A stretch of DNA of 52,014 nucleotides from Treponema sp. (GTDB lineage: Bacteria; Spirochaetota; Spirochaetia; Treponematales; Treponemataceae): the NCBI GenBank assembly GCA_012838745.1, contig DUOS01000165.1, positions 1 to 52,014 on the forward strand, read 5' to 3'. The position numbers and the translations under genes are program-made. The first letter of the stretch is position 1; each line of letters opens with the position of its first letter. The notes under the pieces were generated by a model. That model was not told where the DNA came from and ran no database searches. It saw only the letters and a program-made list of their open reading frames with translations. Shown here in pieces: positions 44,293 through 52,014 of this stretch.

Positions 44293-44715
44293 ATGAATTT
44301 TGGTATGTTTGGTGCTGCTGCTGCATTGGGTATTTCTGCGATCGGTTCCGCTATTGGTCTAGCGATTGCTGGACAGGCAACAATAGGTGCTTGGAAACGT
44401 TGTTATATGAACAATAAGCCAGCTCCCTTTATTCTCGTTGCATTTGCCGGTGCCCCTTTGACCCAGACAATTTATGGGTTTTTGCTTATGAACGCAATGC
44501 TTGCATCTGCCAAGGATTCTTGGTTTTTGCTTGGTGTCGGTGTTGTCTGTGGTTTGGCCATAGCCGCTTCTGCCATGGCCCAAGGTTCTGCAAGTGCCGC
44601 TGGTTCTGATGCGTTAGCAGAAACCGGAAAAGGGTTTTCACAGTACATTACCATCGTTGGTTTGTGTGAAACAGTTGCTTTGTTCGTTATGGTTTTCGGA
44701 CTTATTTCGGTATAA
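44293..44715 (+). CDS. atpK: V-type ATPase subunit K (rotor ring proteolipid)
   Basis: A 140-residue protein with four membrane helices in two related hairpins, each starting with a Gly-rich segment (AIGSAIGLAIAGQATIGAWK; GVGVVCGLAIAASAMAQGSA). Glu126 in helix 4 (VGLCETVALFVMV) is the ion-binding carboxylate; helix 2 has no such acid. Thr57-Gln58 and Gln97 line up with residues that bind Na+ with the Glu in E. hirae NtpK. The ring turns with subunit D. A strong terminator follows. Confidence 0.95.
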   Translation: MNFGMFGAAAALGISAIGSAIGLAIAGQATIGAWKRCYMNNKPAPFILVAFAGAPLTQTIYGFLLMNAMLASAKDSWFLLGVGVVCGLAIAASAMAQGSASAAGSDALAETGKGFSQYITIVGLCETVALFVMVFGLISV

Positions 44716-44730
44716 GGCCAGTTTATTGAT

Positions 44731-44762
44731 AAAACGGAATCCTTAGGGGTTCCGTTTTTTTT
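44731..44762 (+). terminator. Intrinsic terminator of the V-ATPase operon
   Basis: A 12-bp stem, AAAACGGAATCC/GGGTTCCGTTTT with one G-U and a TTAG loop, runs into eight T residues. It sits 15 bp after the atpK stop. Confidence 0.93.
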
Positions 44763-44799
44763 ATCCTCTGTACAAGACTCCTTTTGGCCGATACTATTT

Positions 44800-45924
44800 A
44801 TGACTATGAATACATTTAAACAACCGAGAGCCGTGCAAATTGGTGGATCAGGAAGAACCCGAACCCTTACTATCGGAGGATCCGCCCCCGTTTCAATACA
44901 AACCATGTGGAAAGCGCCTCTTTCCGCAGACTCACTCAATACTGTAGCAAAGACTTTAACTGAGTTAGAAATGCTTGGCTGCGATATTGTTAGATTTGCC
45001 GTACCAGATCATCACAGTGCAGATTTATTGGTTGCTCTTGCTAAAATGACTGATATGCCTCTCGTTGCTGATATTCATTTTGATCATACCCTTGCTTTGC
45101 GTTGCTTAGATGGAAATATTGCTAAGATTCGTATTAATCCCGGCAACATAGGTAGTACGAGTAATGTGCGGGCTGTGGTAGAAAAGGCACAGGACACCAA
45201 CGTGGCAATCCGTATTGGTGTAAATACCGGGTCTTTACCAGCCGATTTGCGTGCCCGCGTTGAATCAGTTCCAGCTGATGATCCACAGCATACTACTGTT
45301 CGAGCAGATGCACTTGTAGAAGCTGCTGCTCGTGAAGTTGCTGTATTTGATTCACTTGGTTTTAAGCCAGTAGTAGTTTCAATGAAGGCTTCTTCCGTAA
45401 AGGAAACTGTTTTTTGTAATGAACGATTTGCACAAAAATATGACATACCTCTGCATTTAGGTGTTACCGAAGCCGGACCCTTGATAGCTGGTGTGGTTAA
45501 AAGCACTCTTGCTTTTAGTCAGCTATTTTCTCTTGGTATAGGATCAACGGTTCGGGTTAGTTTATCTGATACGATAGAAAACGAAGTGCTAGCCGCTCGA
45601 GCAATTTTGTCGGAATGCGGAAAAAGACCTGGTGGCGTTACAATCGTTTCCTGTCCTCGTTGCGGCCGGGATGGATTTGATGTACATGGGTTTGTTTCCC
45701 GCTGGCAAAAAGAACTACTATCCCTTGATAAAACAATTACGGTTGCGGTTATGGGCTGTGTTGTAAACGGTCCTGGCGAAGGAAAACATGCCGATATTGG
45801 TATTACAGGTGCAGGGGATTCCATTCTTATTTTTAGACATGGAAAGATAGTACGCAAGGAAATCATTGGAAGCGATACAGCAGCCACTGATCGTGCCTTT
45901 CGTGAGGAGTTGCAAAAGCTGTGA
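44800..45924 (+). CDS. ispG: 4-hydroxy-3-methylbut-2-enyl diphosphate synthase IspG
   Basis: A 374-residue enzyme of the methylerythritol phosphate (non-mevalonate) isoprenoid pathway; it converts MEcPP to HMBPP with a [4Fe-4S] cluster. The TIM-barrel half contains QTMWKAPLSAD, DIVRFAVPD, PLVADIHFDH and KIRINPGNIGS. The C-terminal cluster domain has ISxCPxCGR-type SCPRCGRDGFD and AVMGCVVNGPGEGKHADIG. No ribosome-binding site is seen before either ATG (44800 or 44806), and a weak promoter match sits so close that the message could be leaderless. Confidence 0.95.
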   Translation: MTMNTFKQPRAVQIGGSGRTRTLTIGGSAPVSIQTMWKAPLSADSLNTVAKTLTELEMLGCDIVRFAVPDHHSADLLVALAKMTDMPLVADIHFDHTLALRCLDGNIAKIRINPGNIGSTSNVRAVVEKAQDTNVAIRIGVNTGSLPADLRARVESVPADDPQHTTVRADALVEAAAREVAVFDSLGFKPVVVSMKASSVKETVFCNERFAQKYDIPLHLGVTEAGPLIAGVVKSTLAFSQLFSLGIGSTVRVSLSDTIENEVLAARAILSECGKRPGGVTIVSCPRCGRDGFDVHGFVSRWQKELLSLDKTITVAVMGCVVNGPGEGKHADIGITGAGDSILIFRHGKIVRKEIIGSDTAATDRAFREELQKL

Positions 45925-47051
45925 AAACAAATCGATTATTCCTATTTGGTTCTTTTATATTTGTATTTTTAAATGTTTCTGTGTTTCTAACCGCTGAAGA
46001 AATACAAGCAAATCCTGCTTGGCAAACTATTGATCAAGCTTATATTGCTTTTGAACGCGGTGAACTTGGGCTTTCTTTTTCTTTGTGTGAAAAAGCCCGA
46101 AAAATTCATATTGAAACTATGCAAGACTATGCAAAAAAATTAAGTTCAGCTATTTCTTCACCTGCAATTCTTAAAGTTGGTGAGGACATAAATTTAGTTC
46201 GTTTAAAGCTAGTTGAGCGCAAAGAAGTCGAAGCGGCTTCTATAATCGATATGGTTTTACGAGTACGGGACGAGTCTTTTTTTAACAAGAAAATTCAAAA
46301 TTTATACTCTTGGCTTGTAAAACGTGCTTCCTATCCCGAGGCAGATATGCTTTGTGGGGATATTTATTCTGCAGAAGGTGAATATGTTCTTGCCATGGAT
46401 CATTACATGAAAGCATGGCAGCAGAATGATTTATTAACTGTTCCCGGAGAGCGCTTTTCGCTGTGCTATCGTATGGCAGATATCTCTCGCATAACCGGAG
46501 ATTATGGCGCTCAAGAGCAATTTTTATTGCTGGTTCTCACAGAAGACCCTGTTTTTGGCAAGCCTGGAAAGGAAAGTTCAACTCTTCTTGGTATGAAGCG
46601 CACTTTGGAAAGTACAACAGACGGTGAAAAGTTCTATTCCTTATACCGACATCGAAACTCTGTGGCATTAAAAGCGTATCAGGATTTATCCGTTTATTAC
46701 TATGTACGTTCAGGGAAACGGCTGGATAGCGCACTATCTGTAGCAACTCTTGCAGCGGTTATTTCAATAACAATGCTTGATGATTTTCTTTTACAAAAAA
46801 ATATTGACTATGAATATGCCTCTTTCACTGATACTCTTACGCAGAGTGCGAAATTTCCAGATATTCTTGAAGAGGCTTCACGGTTAAAATTCTGGGATTC
46901 CTTTATTATATTTGCTGAGATACTCTATGATCAAGGTAAAACAACGATAGCAGAAGGAATGATTAGTGATCTTGTATATTCTTGTCCTGATAGTTCAAAG
47001 ACCGTAAAAGCCCAAGGGTTACTAAAGAGAATGATGACTGAAACTAGATAA
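45921..47051 (+). CDS. Exported protein with probable helical (TPR-like) repeats
   Basis: A 376-residue protein with a signal peptide (MKTNRLFLFGSFIFVFLNVS, then VFLTAEEIQA). The mature part is all-helical, with segments such as AYIAFERGELGLSFSLCEKA and YPEADMLCGDIYSAEGEYVL that resemble TPR helix pairs. There is no lipobox, so it is probably periplasmic. The specific family is not recognised. The start is a GTG overlapping the ispG stop (GTGA), with GAGGAG about 11 bases upstream, so it is probably co-transcribed with ispG. Confidence 0.8.
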   Translation: MKTNRLFLFGSFIFVFLNVSVFLTAEEIQANPAWQTIDQAYIAFERGELGLSFSLCEKARKIHIETMQDYAKKLSSAISSPAILKVGEDINLVRLKLVERKEVEAASIIDMVLRVRDESFFNKKIQNLYSWLVKRASYPEADMLCGDIYSAEGEYVLAMDHYMKAWQQNDLLTVPGERFSLCYRMADISRITGDYGAQEQFLLLVLTEDPVFGKPGKESSTLLGMKRTLESTTDGEKFYSLYRHRNSVALKAYQDLSVYYYVRSGKRLDSALSVATLAAVISITMLDDFLLQKNIDYEYASFTDTLTQSAKFPDILEEASRLKFWDSFIIFAEILYDQGKTTIAEGMISDLVYSCPDSSKTVKAQGLLKRMMTETR

Positions 47052-47101
47052 AAATTATTGGATTATTGCAAAATATATAGACATAGTATACAGTAGGTAT
47101 A

Positions 47102-47129
47102 TTGATAATTATGTTTTCTGCGCTAAAAT
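47102..47129 (+). promoter_or_regulatory. Promoter of the small barrel protein gene
   Basis: TTGATA (47102-47107), a 16-bp spacer and TAAAAT (47124-47129) lie about 36 bp before the ATG, within the AT-rich 114-bp gap. Confidence 0.5.
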
Positions 47130-47165
47130 GTAGAATTAACTAGAATATATTTTTAGGAGTTATGT

Positions 47166-47660
47166 ATGAAGTTAAAGGTTATGATTCTTTCGGCTTTACT
47201 ACTGTTTGTTACTACAACCGGAGTTTTTGCTCTTGGTATTGGTCTTCAATATAATGGCAATGCAGGTAAGGTCTTTACTAGCGGCGTTGCTCTTACCTTT
47301 AAAATTGACAGTGTCCCGCTTATTTTTGCTACAAACTGGGTTTTTGATGATGACTACTCTCAATTTGGCTTTACTGGAGACTACTGGCTTGTTAATAAAA
47401 AATTAACTAATATTGGTAGCGCAAATCTTAACTGGTTTGCGGGTATTGGTGGTTTTGCTAATTTTATCTTCCCCAAAGATGATTTTATCTTTGTTGGTGG
47501 TTTACGCGTGCCTATTGGATTAAATATGTTTATTGCAAAAGGCGCCTTTGAACCATTTTTGCAGGTAGCACCCTCGTTTGGTGTTCGCCTTATTCCAAAA
47601 CTAGATGCGGAAGCTTTTTTCTTTCCAATTTCGATTGGATTCCGGTTCTGGTTTAAATAA
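47166..47660 (+). CDS. Predicted small outer-membrane beta-barrel protein
   Basis: A 164-residue protein with a signal peptide (about residues 1-22, ending GVFA). The mature part consists of alternating short strands (GIGLQYNGNAGKVFTSGVAL, SVPLIFATNWVF, FGFTGDYWLV, NLNWFAGIGGFANFIFP), about eight in number. It ends in aromatic FRFWFK, the pattern of eight-stranded barrels such as the spirochaete DUF3996/OmpW-like proteins. The last residue is Lys rather than Phe, so recognition by the BAM complex is not assured. It has its own promoter and terminator. AGGAG precedes the ATG. Confidence 0.75.
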   Translation: MKLKVMILSALLLFVTTTGVFALGIGLQYNGNAGKVFTSGVALTFKIDSVPLIFATNWVFDDDYSQFGFTGDYWLVNKKLTNIGSANLNWFAGIGGFANFIFPKDDFIFVGGLRVPIGLNMFIAKGAFEPFLQVAPSFGVRLIPKLDAEAFFFPISIGFRFWFK

Positions 47661-47674
47661 CGTAAACATGTGAT

Positions 47675-47701
47675 ACCGTCCCTATTGGGACGGTTTTTTT
47701 T
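47675..47701 (+). terminator. Intrinsic terminator after the barrel gene
   Basis: ACCGTCCC/GGGACGGT form an 8-bp perfect stem with a TATT loop, followed by eight T residues. Confidence 0.93.
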
Positions 47702-47729
47702 AATCTTTACACCTGCTGGAGGAAAATTT

Positions 47730-48797
47730 ATGAGCAAAGTGGTTCTCGGAGCGGATTCCCTTGATGGATATTTAACAGAAAAAGACCAAAATTATCTTAC
47801 ACGAATGGATATTCTATATGCCCGAGCGATGGACTCTTTTAAAGTTCTTGCAGCAGGCGGATTTAGTTCAACACTCGCAAATGAAGAAAAAAAAGTTATT
47901 GAAGTTTTTAATGAGATGGGGCACGTTATGCAGGATATCTGTCGCGAAGCCCCCGGAATTAAGGTTTATTCCTTTGATACTGAAGAGCAAAGCCATGCAG
48001 AGGCATCTCGTGTAATTGCTAAATTACGTGACATAAGAACTGGGCACAACGAATTTGTATATTATACCCAAAGAGCCTACGAAATGCTTTTTAGGTTGGC
48101 CTATAACCGAAACCACTCTGACAATAAAAACTTTTTAGTTGTAAAAACACCGGTAACTGCGCCAGTTCAAAACTATGCAGTTCATAAAATACCCGATATT
48201 GATTATAAAATTGAAAATTCTGTAATGTGTGTAATGTTACGAGGTGCACTTCTCCCTTCTATGATTGTTTCAAAAGAGATAGAAGAGTATTCGTCTCATG
48301 GGTATGTTACACCTTTTGCTCTTTTTAAGATAAAAAGAGACGATTCAAAAAAAGAAAATAACATGGAGTACATCCTAGATTTAGAAAAATCATTTTTCAA
48401 TATTGAAGAGATGAACGGAAAAGATCTTATTTTTGCTGATCCCATGAATGCAACTGGTGGAAGCTTGGTAACCGTTGTTAAATATTTGATTGATAATGGT
48501 GTAAAACCAAAGTCAATTAGTTTCTTTAATGTAATTTCAGCGTTAAAGGGTGCATTGCGTGTTGTTCGTGCACTTGATAACTGTACGGTTTACACACTCT
48601 GGATGGATCCGGTCTTAAATAAATCTGCATTTATAATGCCTGGTCTTGGAGATGCAGGAGATAGAATAAACGGAATAGATACAGAAGATACTCCTAGAAA
48701 CATTATTCAGCTCATAGCAGATTATGGCTCAGAAATTGCGGGGCTATATCGATCTCAATTACGAGAAATTGAGCGTATTGTTCTCGGTAGTCATTGA
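47730..48797 (+). CDS. upp: Uracil phosphoribosyltransferase with N-terminal extension
   Basis: A 355-residue protein; ATG 47730 follows GGAGG, and the frame upstream lies in the terminator. The C-terminal 210 residues are a UPRTase: [20 protein letters not shown], the PRPP loop [17 protein letters not shown] (Asp237) and the uracil-binding [16 protein letters not shown] (from Met303). It makes UMP from uracil and PRPP for pyrimidine salvage. The N-terminal 145 residues are an extra helical region ([20 protein letters not shown]) absent from the usual 209-residue enzyme; its role is unknown. Its stop overlaps the next ATG. Confidence 0.9.
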   Translation: MSKVVLGADSLDGYLTEKDQNYLTRMDILYARAMDSFKVLAAGGFSSTLANEEKKVIEVFNEMGHVMQDICREAPGIKVYSFDTEEQSHAEASRVIAKLRDIRTGHNEFVYYTQRAYEMLFRLAYNRNHSDNKNFLVVKTPVTAPVQNYAVHKIPDIDYKIENSVMCVMLRGALLPSMIVSKEIEEYSSHGYVTPFALFKIKRDDSKKENNMEYILDLEKSFFNIEEMNGKDLIFADPMNATGGSLVTVVKYLIDNGVKPKSISFFNVISALKGALRVVRALDNCTVYTLWMDPVLNKSAFIMPGLGDAGDRINGIDTEDTPRNIIQLIADYGSEIAGLYRSQLREIERIVLGSH

Positions 48798-49444
48798 TGC
48801 TCTATAGGTCAGGTTGCGTTATTCTTATTATTTTCTTTTTTTCGTCCTGTGCCATTATTAGTGGCGGAGCTGTAAAAAAGGAGATGGCATCAGAATATCT
48901 TGAGCTTGGTAATGCCTATGCTAATGTGGGTCGTTATGAAAAAGCTATTACTTTTTATGAAAAAGCTGCAAAACATGAACCATATACTAATATTACTCAG
49001 TATTCACTCGCCCGTATGTATGCCTTAACGGGGAAATGGGGCAAGGCTTGTGCTATGCTTGAGCCTCTTTATGTACAAGATCCTAATAATCTCATGATTT
49101 CTAACGCATATGCCTATGCCCTTGTTTCGGCAGGAGAAATGGATACGGCTCAAGAAATTTATAGTAAAAACTATTATGAAAATTCTAAGGACCCGGTAGC
49201 TGCACGAAACTATGCGGAAATTCTTTTTCTAGCTGAGCGCTACGATGATGCCTTGGCACATATTGCGGTACTGCGCGAACAATTTGTGGATGTAGAGCCT
49301 CTTGTGGATATAGATGATTTAGAAAAAAAGATTATTGAAGCGAAAGAGAAAAAGGCAAAAGAAGAAGAAAAAAAAGCAATTAAAAATGATGACGAAAAAG
49401 CTGATATCGAAGCTGGTTCAGAACAATTAGAATCTACTGAATAA
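48797..49444 (+). CDS. TPR-containing lipoprotein
   Basis: A 215-residue protein with a lipoprotein signal (hydrophobic run ending FFFSSC; Cys18 the likely lipidated residue, a relaxed spirochaete lipobox). Three to four TPR motifs follow: ASEYLELGNAYANVGRYEKA, QYSLARMYALTGKWGKACAM and AARNYAEILFLAERYDDALA. The tail is Lys/Glu-rich (AKEKKAKEEEKKAIKNDDEK). It probably sits in the periplasm on the inner or outer membrane as a scaffold. It is translationally coupled to upp through TGATG. The specific partner is unknown. Confidence 0.83.
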   Translation: MLYRSGCVILIIFFFSSCAIISGGAVKKEMASEYLELGNAYANVGRYEKAITFYEKAAKHEPYTNITQYSLARMYALTGKWGKACAMLEPLYVQDPNNLMISNAYAYALVSAGEMDTAQEIYSKNYYENSKDPVAARNYAEILFLAERYDDALAHIAVLREQFVDVEPLVDIDDLEKKIIEAKEKKAKEEEKKAIKNDDEKADIEAGSEQLESTE

Positions 49445-49475
49445 AATTTTTACCCGTAACTATTCCTAAGTGTTA

Positions 49476-50270
49476 TTACACACGCAAGAGGAGCTGGTCG
49501 TTGACTAGCTCTTTCTTTTTTATATCACGGAATCGTTGGACTACACCGTCAATTGTAAGTTTCGATTTTTCTTCACTTCCCACATCGAGTACAATTTGGC
49601 CGGAATCCATCATAAGAAGGCGGTTTCCATATTGCAGAGCCTGCTGCATGTTATGGGTAATCATCATAACGGTTAATTTGTATCGTTCAGCAAATTGCTG
49701 GGTGAGCTTCATTACGATTTCTGCATTTCGCGGATCAAGGGCTGCTGTATGTTCGTCTAAGAGAAGAATGGCTGGTTCCGAAAGGACTGCCATAAGGAGG
49801 GTTAGTGCCTGTCGCTGTCCGCCTGAAAAAAGTTCTACATTATCTTTAAGCCGGTTTTCAAGACCCATATCTAGCTCTCTGAGGCGATCGCGAAAATAAT
49901 CTCGTAGCTTATTGTTTAGGCTAATTTTGAGGGACTTATATCCGGTTTTATGGCAAATTACCATGTTGTCTTCGAGGCTCATTTTACCAGCGGTACCTAA
50001 GAGAGGATTTTGAAAAATACGACCGATATATCGTGCTCGCCGATATTCTGGAGAGTTTGTAACATCCTTGTCGCGTATGAGAATGCGCCCTTCGGTGGGA
50101 ACATAGGTGCCCGCAATTATGTTGTAGAGGGTTGTTTTACCTGCTCCATTGGAACCGATTACGGTAACAAAGTCTCCTGCATGAACATCGAGACTAACAC
50201 CGTCAAGTGCGCAGTTTTCGTCGGGAGTACCTATCCCAAAGGTCATTGAGACCTGATCAATTTTCATCAT
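49476..50270 (-). CDS. ABC transporter ATP-binding protein (TrpZ-like)
   Basis: A 264-residue ATPase. It shows Walker A GSNGAGKTTLYN, the Q loop in IGRIFQNPLLGT, signature LFSGGQRQALTLLM, Walker B ILLLDEHTAALDP and H-loop MMITHNMQQAL. The unusual 'DEHTAALDP' form is typical of the ATPases paired with TrpX/TrpY-type transporters. With the next two genes it would form an importer, perhaps for tryptophan, tyrosine or a related solute; substrate is not shown. It overlaps the permease by four bases. It converges on the TPR lipoprotein gene with 31 bp and no obvious terminator. Confidence 0.92.
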   Translation of the reverse strand: MMKIDQVSMTFGIGTPDENCALDGVSLDVHAGDFVTVIGSNGAGKTTLYNIIAGTYVPTEGRILIRDKDVTNSPEYRRARYIGRIFQNPLLGTAGKMSLEDNMVICHKTGYKSLKISLNNKLRDYFRDRLRELDMGLENRLKDNVELFSGGQRQALTLLMAVLSEPAILLLDEHTAALDPRNAEIVMKLTQQFAERYKLTVMMITHNMQQALQYGNRLLMMDSGQIVLDVGSEEKSKLTIDGVVQRFRDIKKKELVNDQLLLRV

Positions 50271-51169
50271 GATTTTTTCCTCTTCCAGTTGAATAATCTA
50301 CCGCTACCATATTTTGAAATTACCAAACAAGAGATAATTAATAGTCCGGTAATAAGCTTGAGGTCGTTGGCGGTTAGCTTGACAAGGTATCCGTACTGAC
50401 GCCCAGCGAACATAATAGCGCGGTAGAGTATTGAGCCGAGAATAACACGCAATGTTAAAAGTTCTATTTTGTTGGATCGAAGGAGAAACTCTCCAATCAT
50501 TACTGATGCAAGACCGGCGACCACAGTACCGGTTCCTGCGTTAATATCGGCAAATCCTTGGTACATTGCTGCTAGGGCCCCTGAAATAGCTACGAGCCCG
50601 TTAGAGAGGCTGATGCCGAGCAGTTTTATCACCTCGGGATTCATCCCTTGGGAGGTGATCATTTGCTGGTTTGATCCGAGTGCGCCCATCGTGATACCAA
50701 AGTCAGTATGAAAAAATATATTGGTGAAAAAGAGAACAATGCCGGTAAAAAGTACTAGAAACAAAAGAATTGCATATTCGCTCGGCATCCACGGTGCAGC
50801 GAGTTCCGATATTTGTCGGAACAAGGTATCCACACGAAGGAGCGAAATATTCGCCCTATTTCCCATGATACGCAAGTTTATTGAATAGAGCATGGTCATC
50901 GTGAGAATGCCGGCAAGAAGCCCTGGTATCTTTAGTTTTGAATGGATAACGGCAGTTACTGCACCAGCAAGGCTACCCGCTAAAAAAGCAGCACCTATGG
51001 CAAAAAATGGATTAACTCCAGCAGTTAGGAGCATTGCCATAACTGCCGAACCAAGAGGAAAAGAACCATCAACGGTTAGATCCGCAAAATCAAGTACCCG
51101 AAAGGTAATAAAAACAGCGAGGGCCATGATACCGTAGACCAGGCCCTCTAAAATAATTCCCTGTATCAT
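50267..51169 (-). CDS. ABC transporter permease (TrpY-like)
   Basis: A 300-residue membrane protein with eight to ten helices, of the branched-chain amino acid/ribose-type permease fold. Family parts: LVYGIMALAVFITFRVLDFA, DLTVDGSFPLGSAV and GLSNGLVAISGALAAMYQGF. The last helices end in a basic cytoplasmic tail (FNWKRKKS). It forms the pore of the importer with the neighbouring ATPase and binding protein. The gap to the binding-protein gene is 18 bp. Confidence 0.92.
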   Translation of the reverse strand: MIQGIILEGLVYGIMALAVFITFRVLDFADLTVDGSFPLGSAVMAMLLTAGVNPFFAIGAAFLAGSLAGAVTAVIHSKLKIPGLLAGILTMTMLYSINLRIMGNRANISLLRVDTLFRQISELAAPWMPSEYAILLFLVLFTGIVLFFTNIFFHTDFGITMGALGSNQQMITSQGMNPEVIKLLGISLSNGLVAISGALAAMYQGFADINAGTGTVVAGLASVMIGEFLLRSNKIELLTLRVILGSILYRAIMFAGRQYGYLVKLTANDLKLITGLLIISCLVISKYGSGRLFNWKRKKS

Positions 51170-51187
51170 GTGAAAGAGTATAACCGG

Positions 51188-52014
51188 TTACTTTCTTGTG
51201 GTCAATTTACCATTTTCAATCACCTTGTTTGCACTTTTTACTAGATCACTAGGCAATGTAATTCCGCAGATGCGTGCTGCATCGAGATCTATAAGCATAT
51301 CAAGTTCCGAAGGATCGGTAAGATACTTAACCGGCATCGATTCGGGGTTTTTTCCACCAAGAATATCTGCAACCATAACGCCGGTTGCACGCCCTGCCTT
51401 ATAGTAATCGAAACCGCTGGCAATAAGGCAGCCTCCTTCAGATGCACTCGTAGTGTCGGAAGAAAATACCGGTTTTTTGTTAGCAAGGGCAACTTCAACC
51501 AGTGAGGGGAGGGCGGAATACACGGTGTTATCGGTAGTTAGGTAAATACCGTCAACACGTTTTATTATTGCTTCTGTGGCTTGTTTTACTTCTGACGAAT
51601 TTGTGATGGACTGTACAACAAGCTTTATAGAAAGCTTATTACATGCTTTTTCAAGTTCTTCAAGAGATGCTGCTGAATTTGCCTCTGAACTGGTATAAAT
51701 ATGGCCGAGGGTAGAAATCCCAGCTACCTTTTTAAACAATTCAAGATGTGCATAAATATCAGTTTTATCTGAAAGTCCGGTAACATTGCCCTCACCTTTG
51801 GATATGTTGGTTACCAAGCCTGCCGCGATAGGATCGGTTACGACAGAAAAAACTATCGGAATGTCTCGAACACTGTTCGCAGCAGCTACGGCCATTGGCG
51901 TTGCTATAGCTACGATTACAGAAACTTTGTCTCGTTTGAACTTTGTCGCAATCTGTGTAGCGGTGTTTACGTCGCCATTTGCGTTTTGCAGATCATAGTC
52001 TGCAAAAATACCGC
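51188..52014 (-). CDS. ABC transporter substrate-binding protein (TrpX/ABC_sub_bind type), 5' partial
   Basis: At least 275 residues are visible and the frame continues past the right edge without a stop, so the ATG at 51895 is internal. The visible part reads GIFADYDLQNANGDVNTATQ, then IPIVFSVVTDPIAAGLV, GNVTGLSDKTD, VDGIYLTTDNTVYSALPSLV and KKPVFSSDTTSASEGGCLIA. These are hallmarks of the ABC_sub_bind (PF04392-type) family, whose members include TrpX. The missing N-terminus should hold a signal or lipoprotein peptide. It is first in a three-gene import operon on the minus strand; its substrate is not determined. Confidence 0.92.
   Translation of the reverse strand, partial: GIFADYDLQNANGDVNTATQIATKFKRDKVSVIVAIATPMAVAAANSVRDIPIVFSVVTDPIAAGLVTNISKGEGNVTGLSDKTDIYAHLELFKKVAGISTLGHIYTSSEANSAASLEELEKACNKLSIKLVVQSITNSSEVKQATEAIIKRVDGIYLTTDNTVYSALPSLVEVALANKKPVFSSDTTSASEGGCLIASGFDYYKAGRATGVMVADILGGKNPESMPVKYLTDPSELDMLIDLDAARICGITLPSDLVKSANKVIENGKLTTRK

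Overview
The window looks like a chromosome segment of a spirochaete, most likely Treponema or a close relative. It carries the spirochaete-type flagellar gene order (flbB, fliK, flgD, flgE, flbD, motA, motB, fliL, fliM, fliY, fliO, fliP, fliQ, fliR, flhB, flhA, flhF, flhG, whiG-type sigma factor, fapA-like gene). It also has a murG-cvpA-clamp loader-kinase-regulator block that, from memory, matches T. pallidum order, and a bacterial V-type ATPase operon with a DUF2764-like gene. The hook protein FlgE has Lys165 and Cys178, the pair that forms the spirochaete lysinoalanine hook cross-link.

Region 1 (1-5430) is an accessory, partly decayed defence-type island. It holds the 3' part of a type I restriction HsdR, an AbiEi-like antitoxin gene with a 56-residue toxin-like stub, three back-to-back hairpins, about 570 bp of broken coding remnants with a GC-rich patch, a RhuM/Fic-domain gene, and a truncated helicase N-terminus under a good promoter. 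Region 2 (5433-7427) is a PcrA/UvrD helicase, divergent from the flagellar operon.

Region 3 (7507-29421) is a co-directional run of about 22 kb encoding collar, hook, motor, C-ring and export-gate proteins, the placement proteins FlhF and FlhG, a flagellar-type sigma factor, and four downstream genes of uncertain role. I see no clear intrinsic terminator in it until after the tRNA-Phe gene (29467-29539). Two intercistronic hairpins, before flgD and between flgE and flbD, are candidates for tuning subunit ratios.

Region 4 (29644-35985) is a compact cluster: an ankyrin-repeat protein, murG, cvpA, a clamp-loader subunit, a PAS histidine kinase and an NtrC-type sigma54 activator. It converges on a small J-domain gene with overlapping stop codons. 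Region 5 (36479-44762) has galactose mutarotase and the V-ATPase operon (E, DUF2764-like, A, B, D, I, K), closed by a strong terminator. The K subunit keeps residues that resemble a sodium-binding site.

Region 6 (44800-52014) has ispG, an exported helical-repeat protein, a small predicted outer-membrane barrel with its own promoter and terminator, an N-terminally extended uracil phosphoribosyltransferase, a TPR lipoprotein, and on the minus strand a TrpXYZ-like ABC transporter whose binding-protein gene runs off the right edge. All calls come from reading the sequence; no database search was run.
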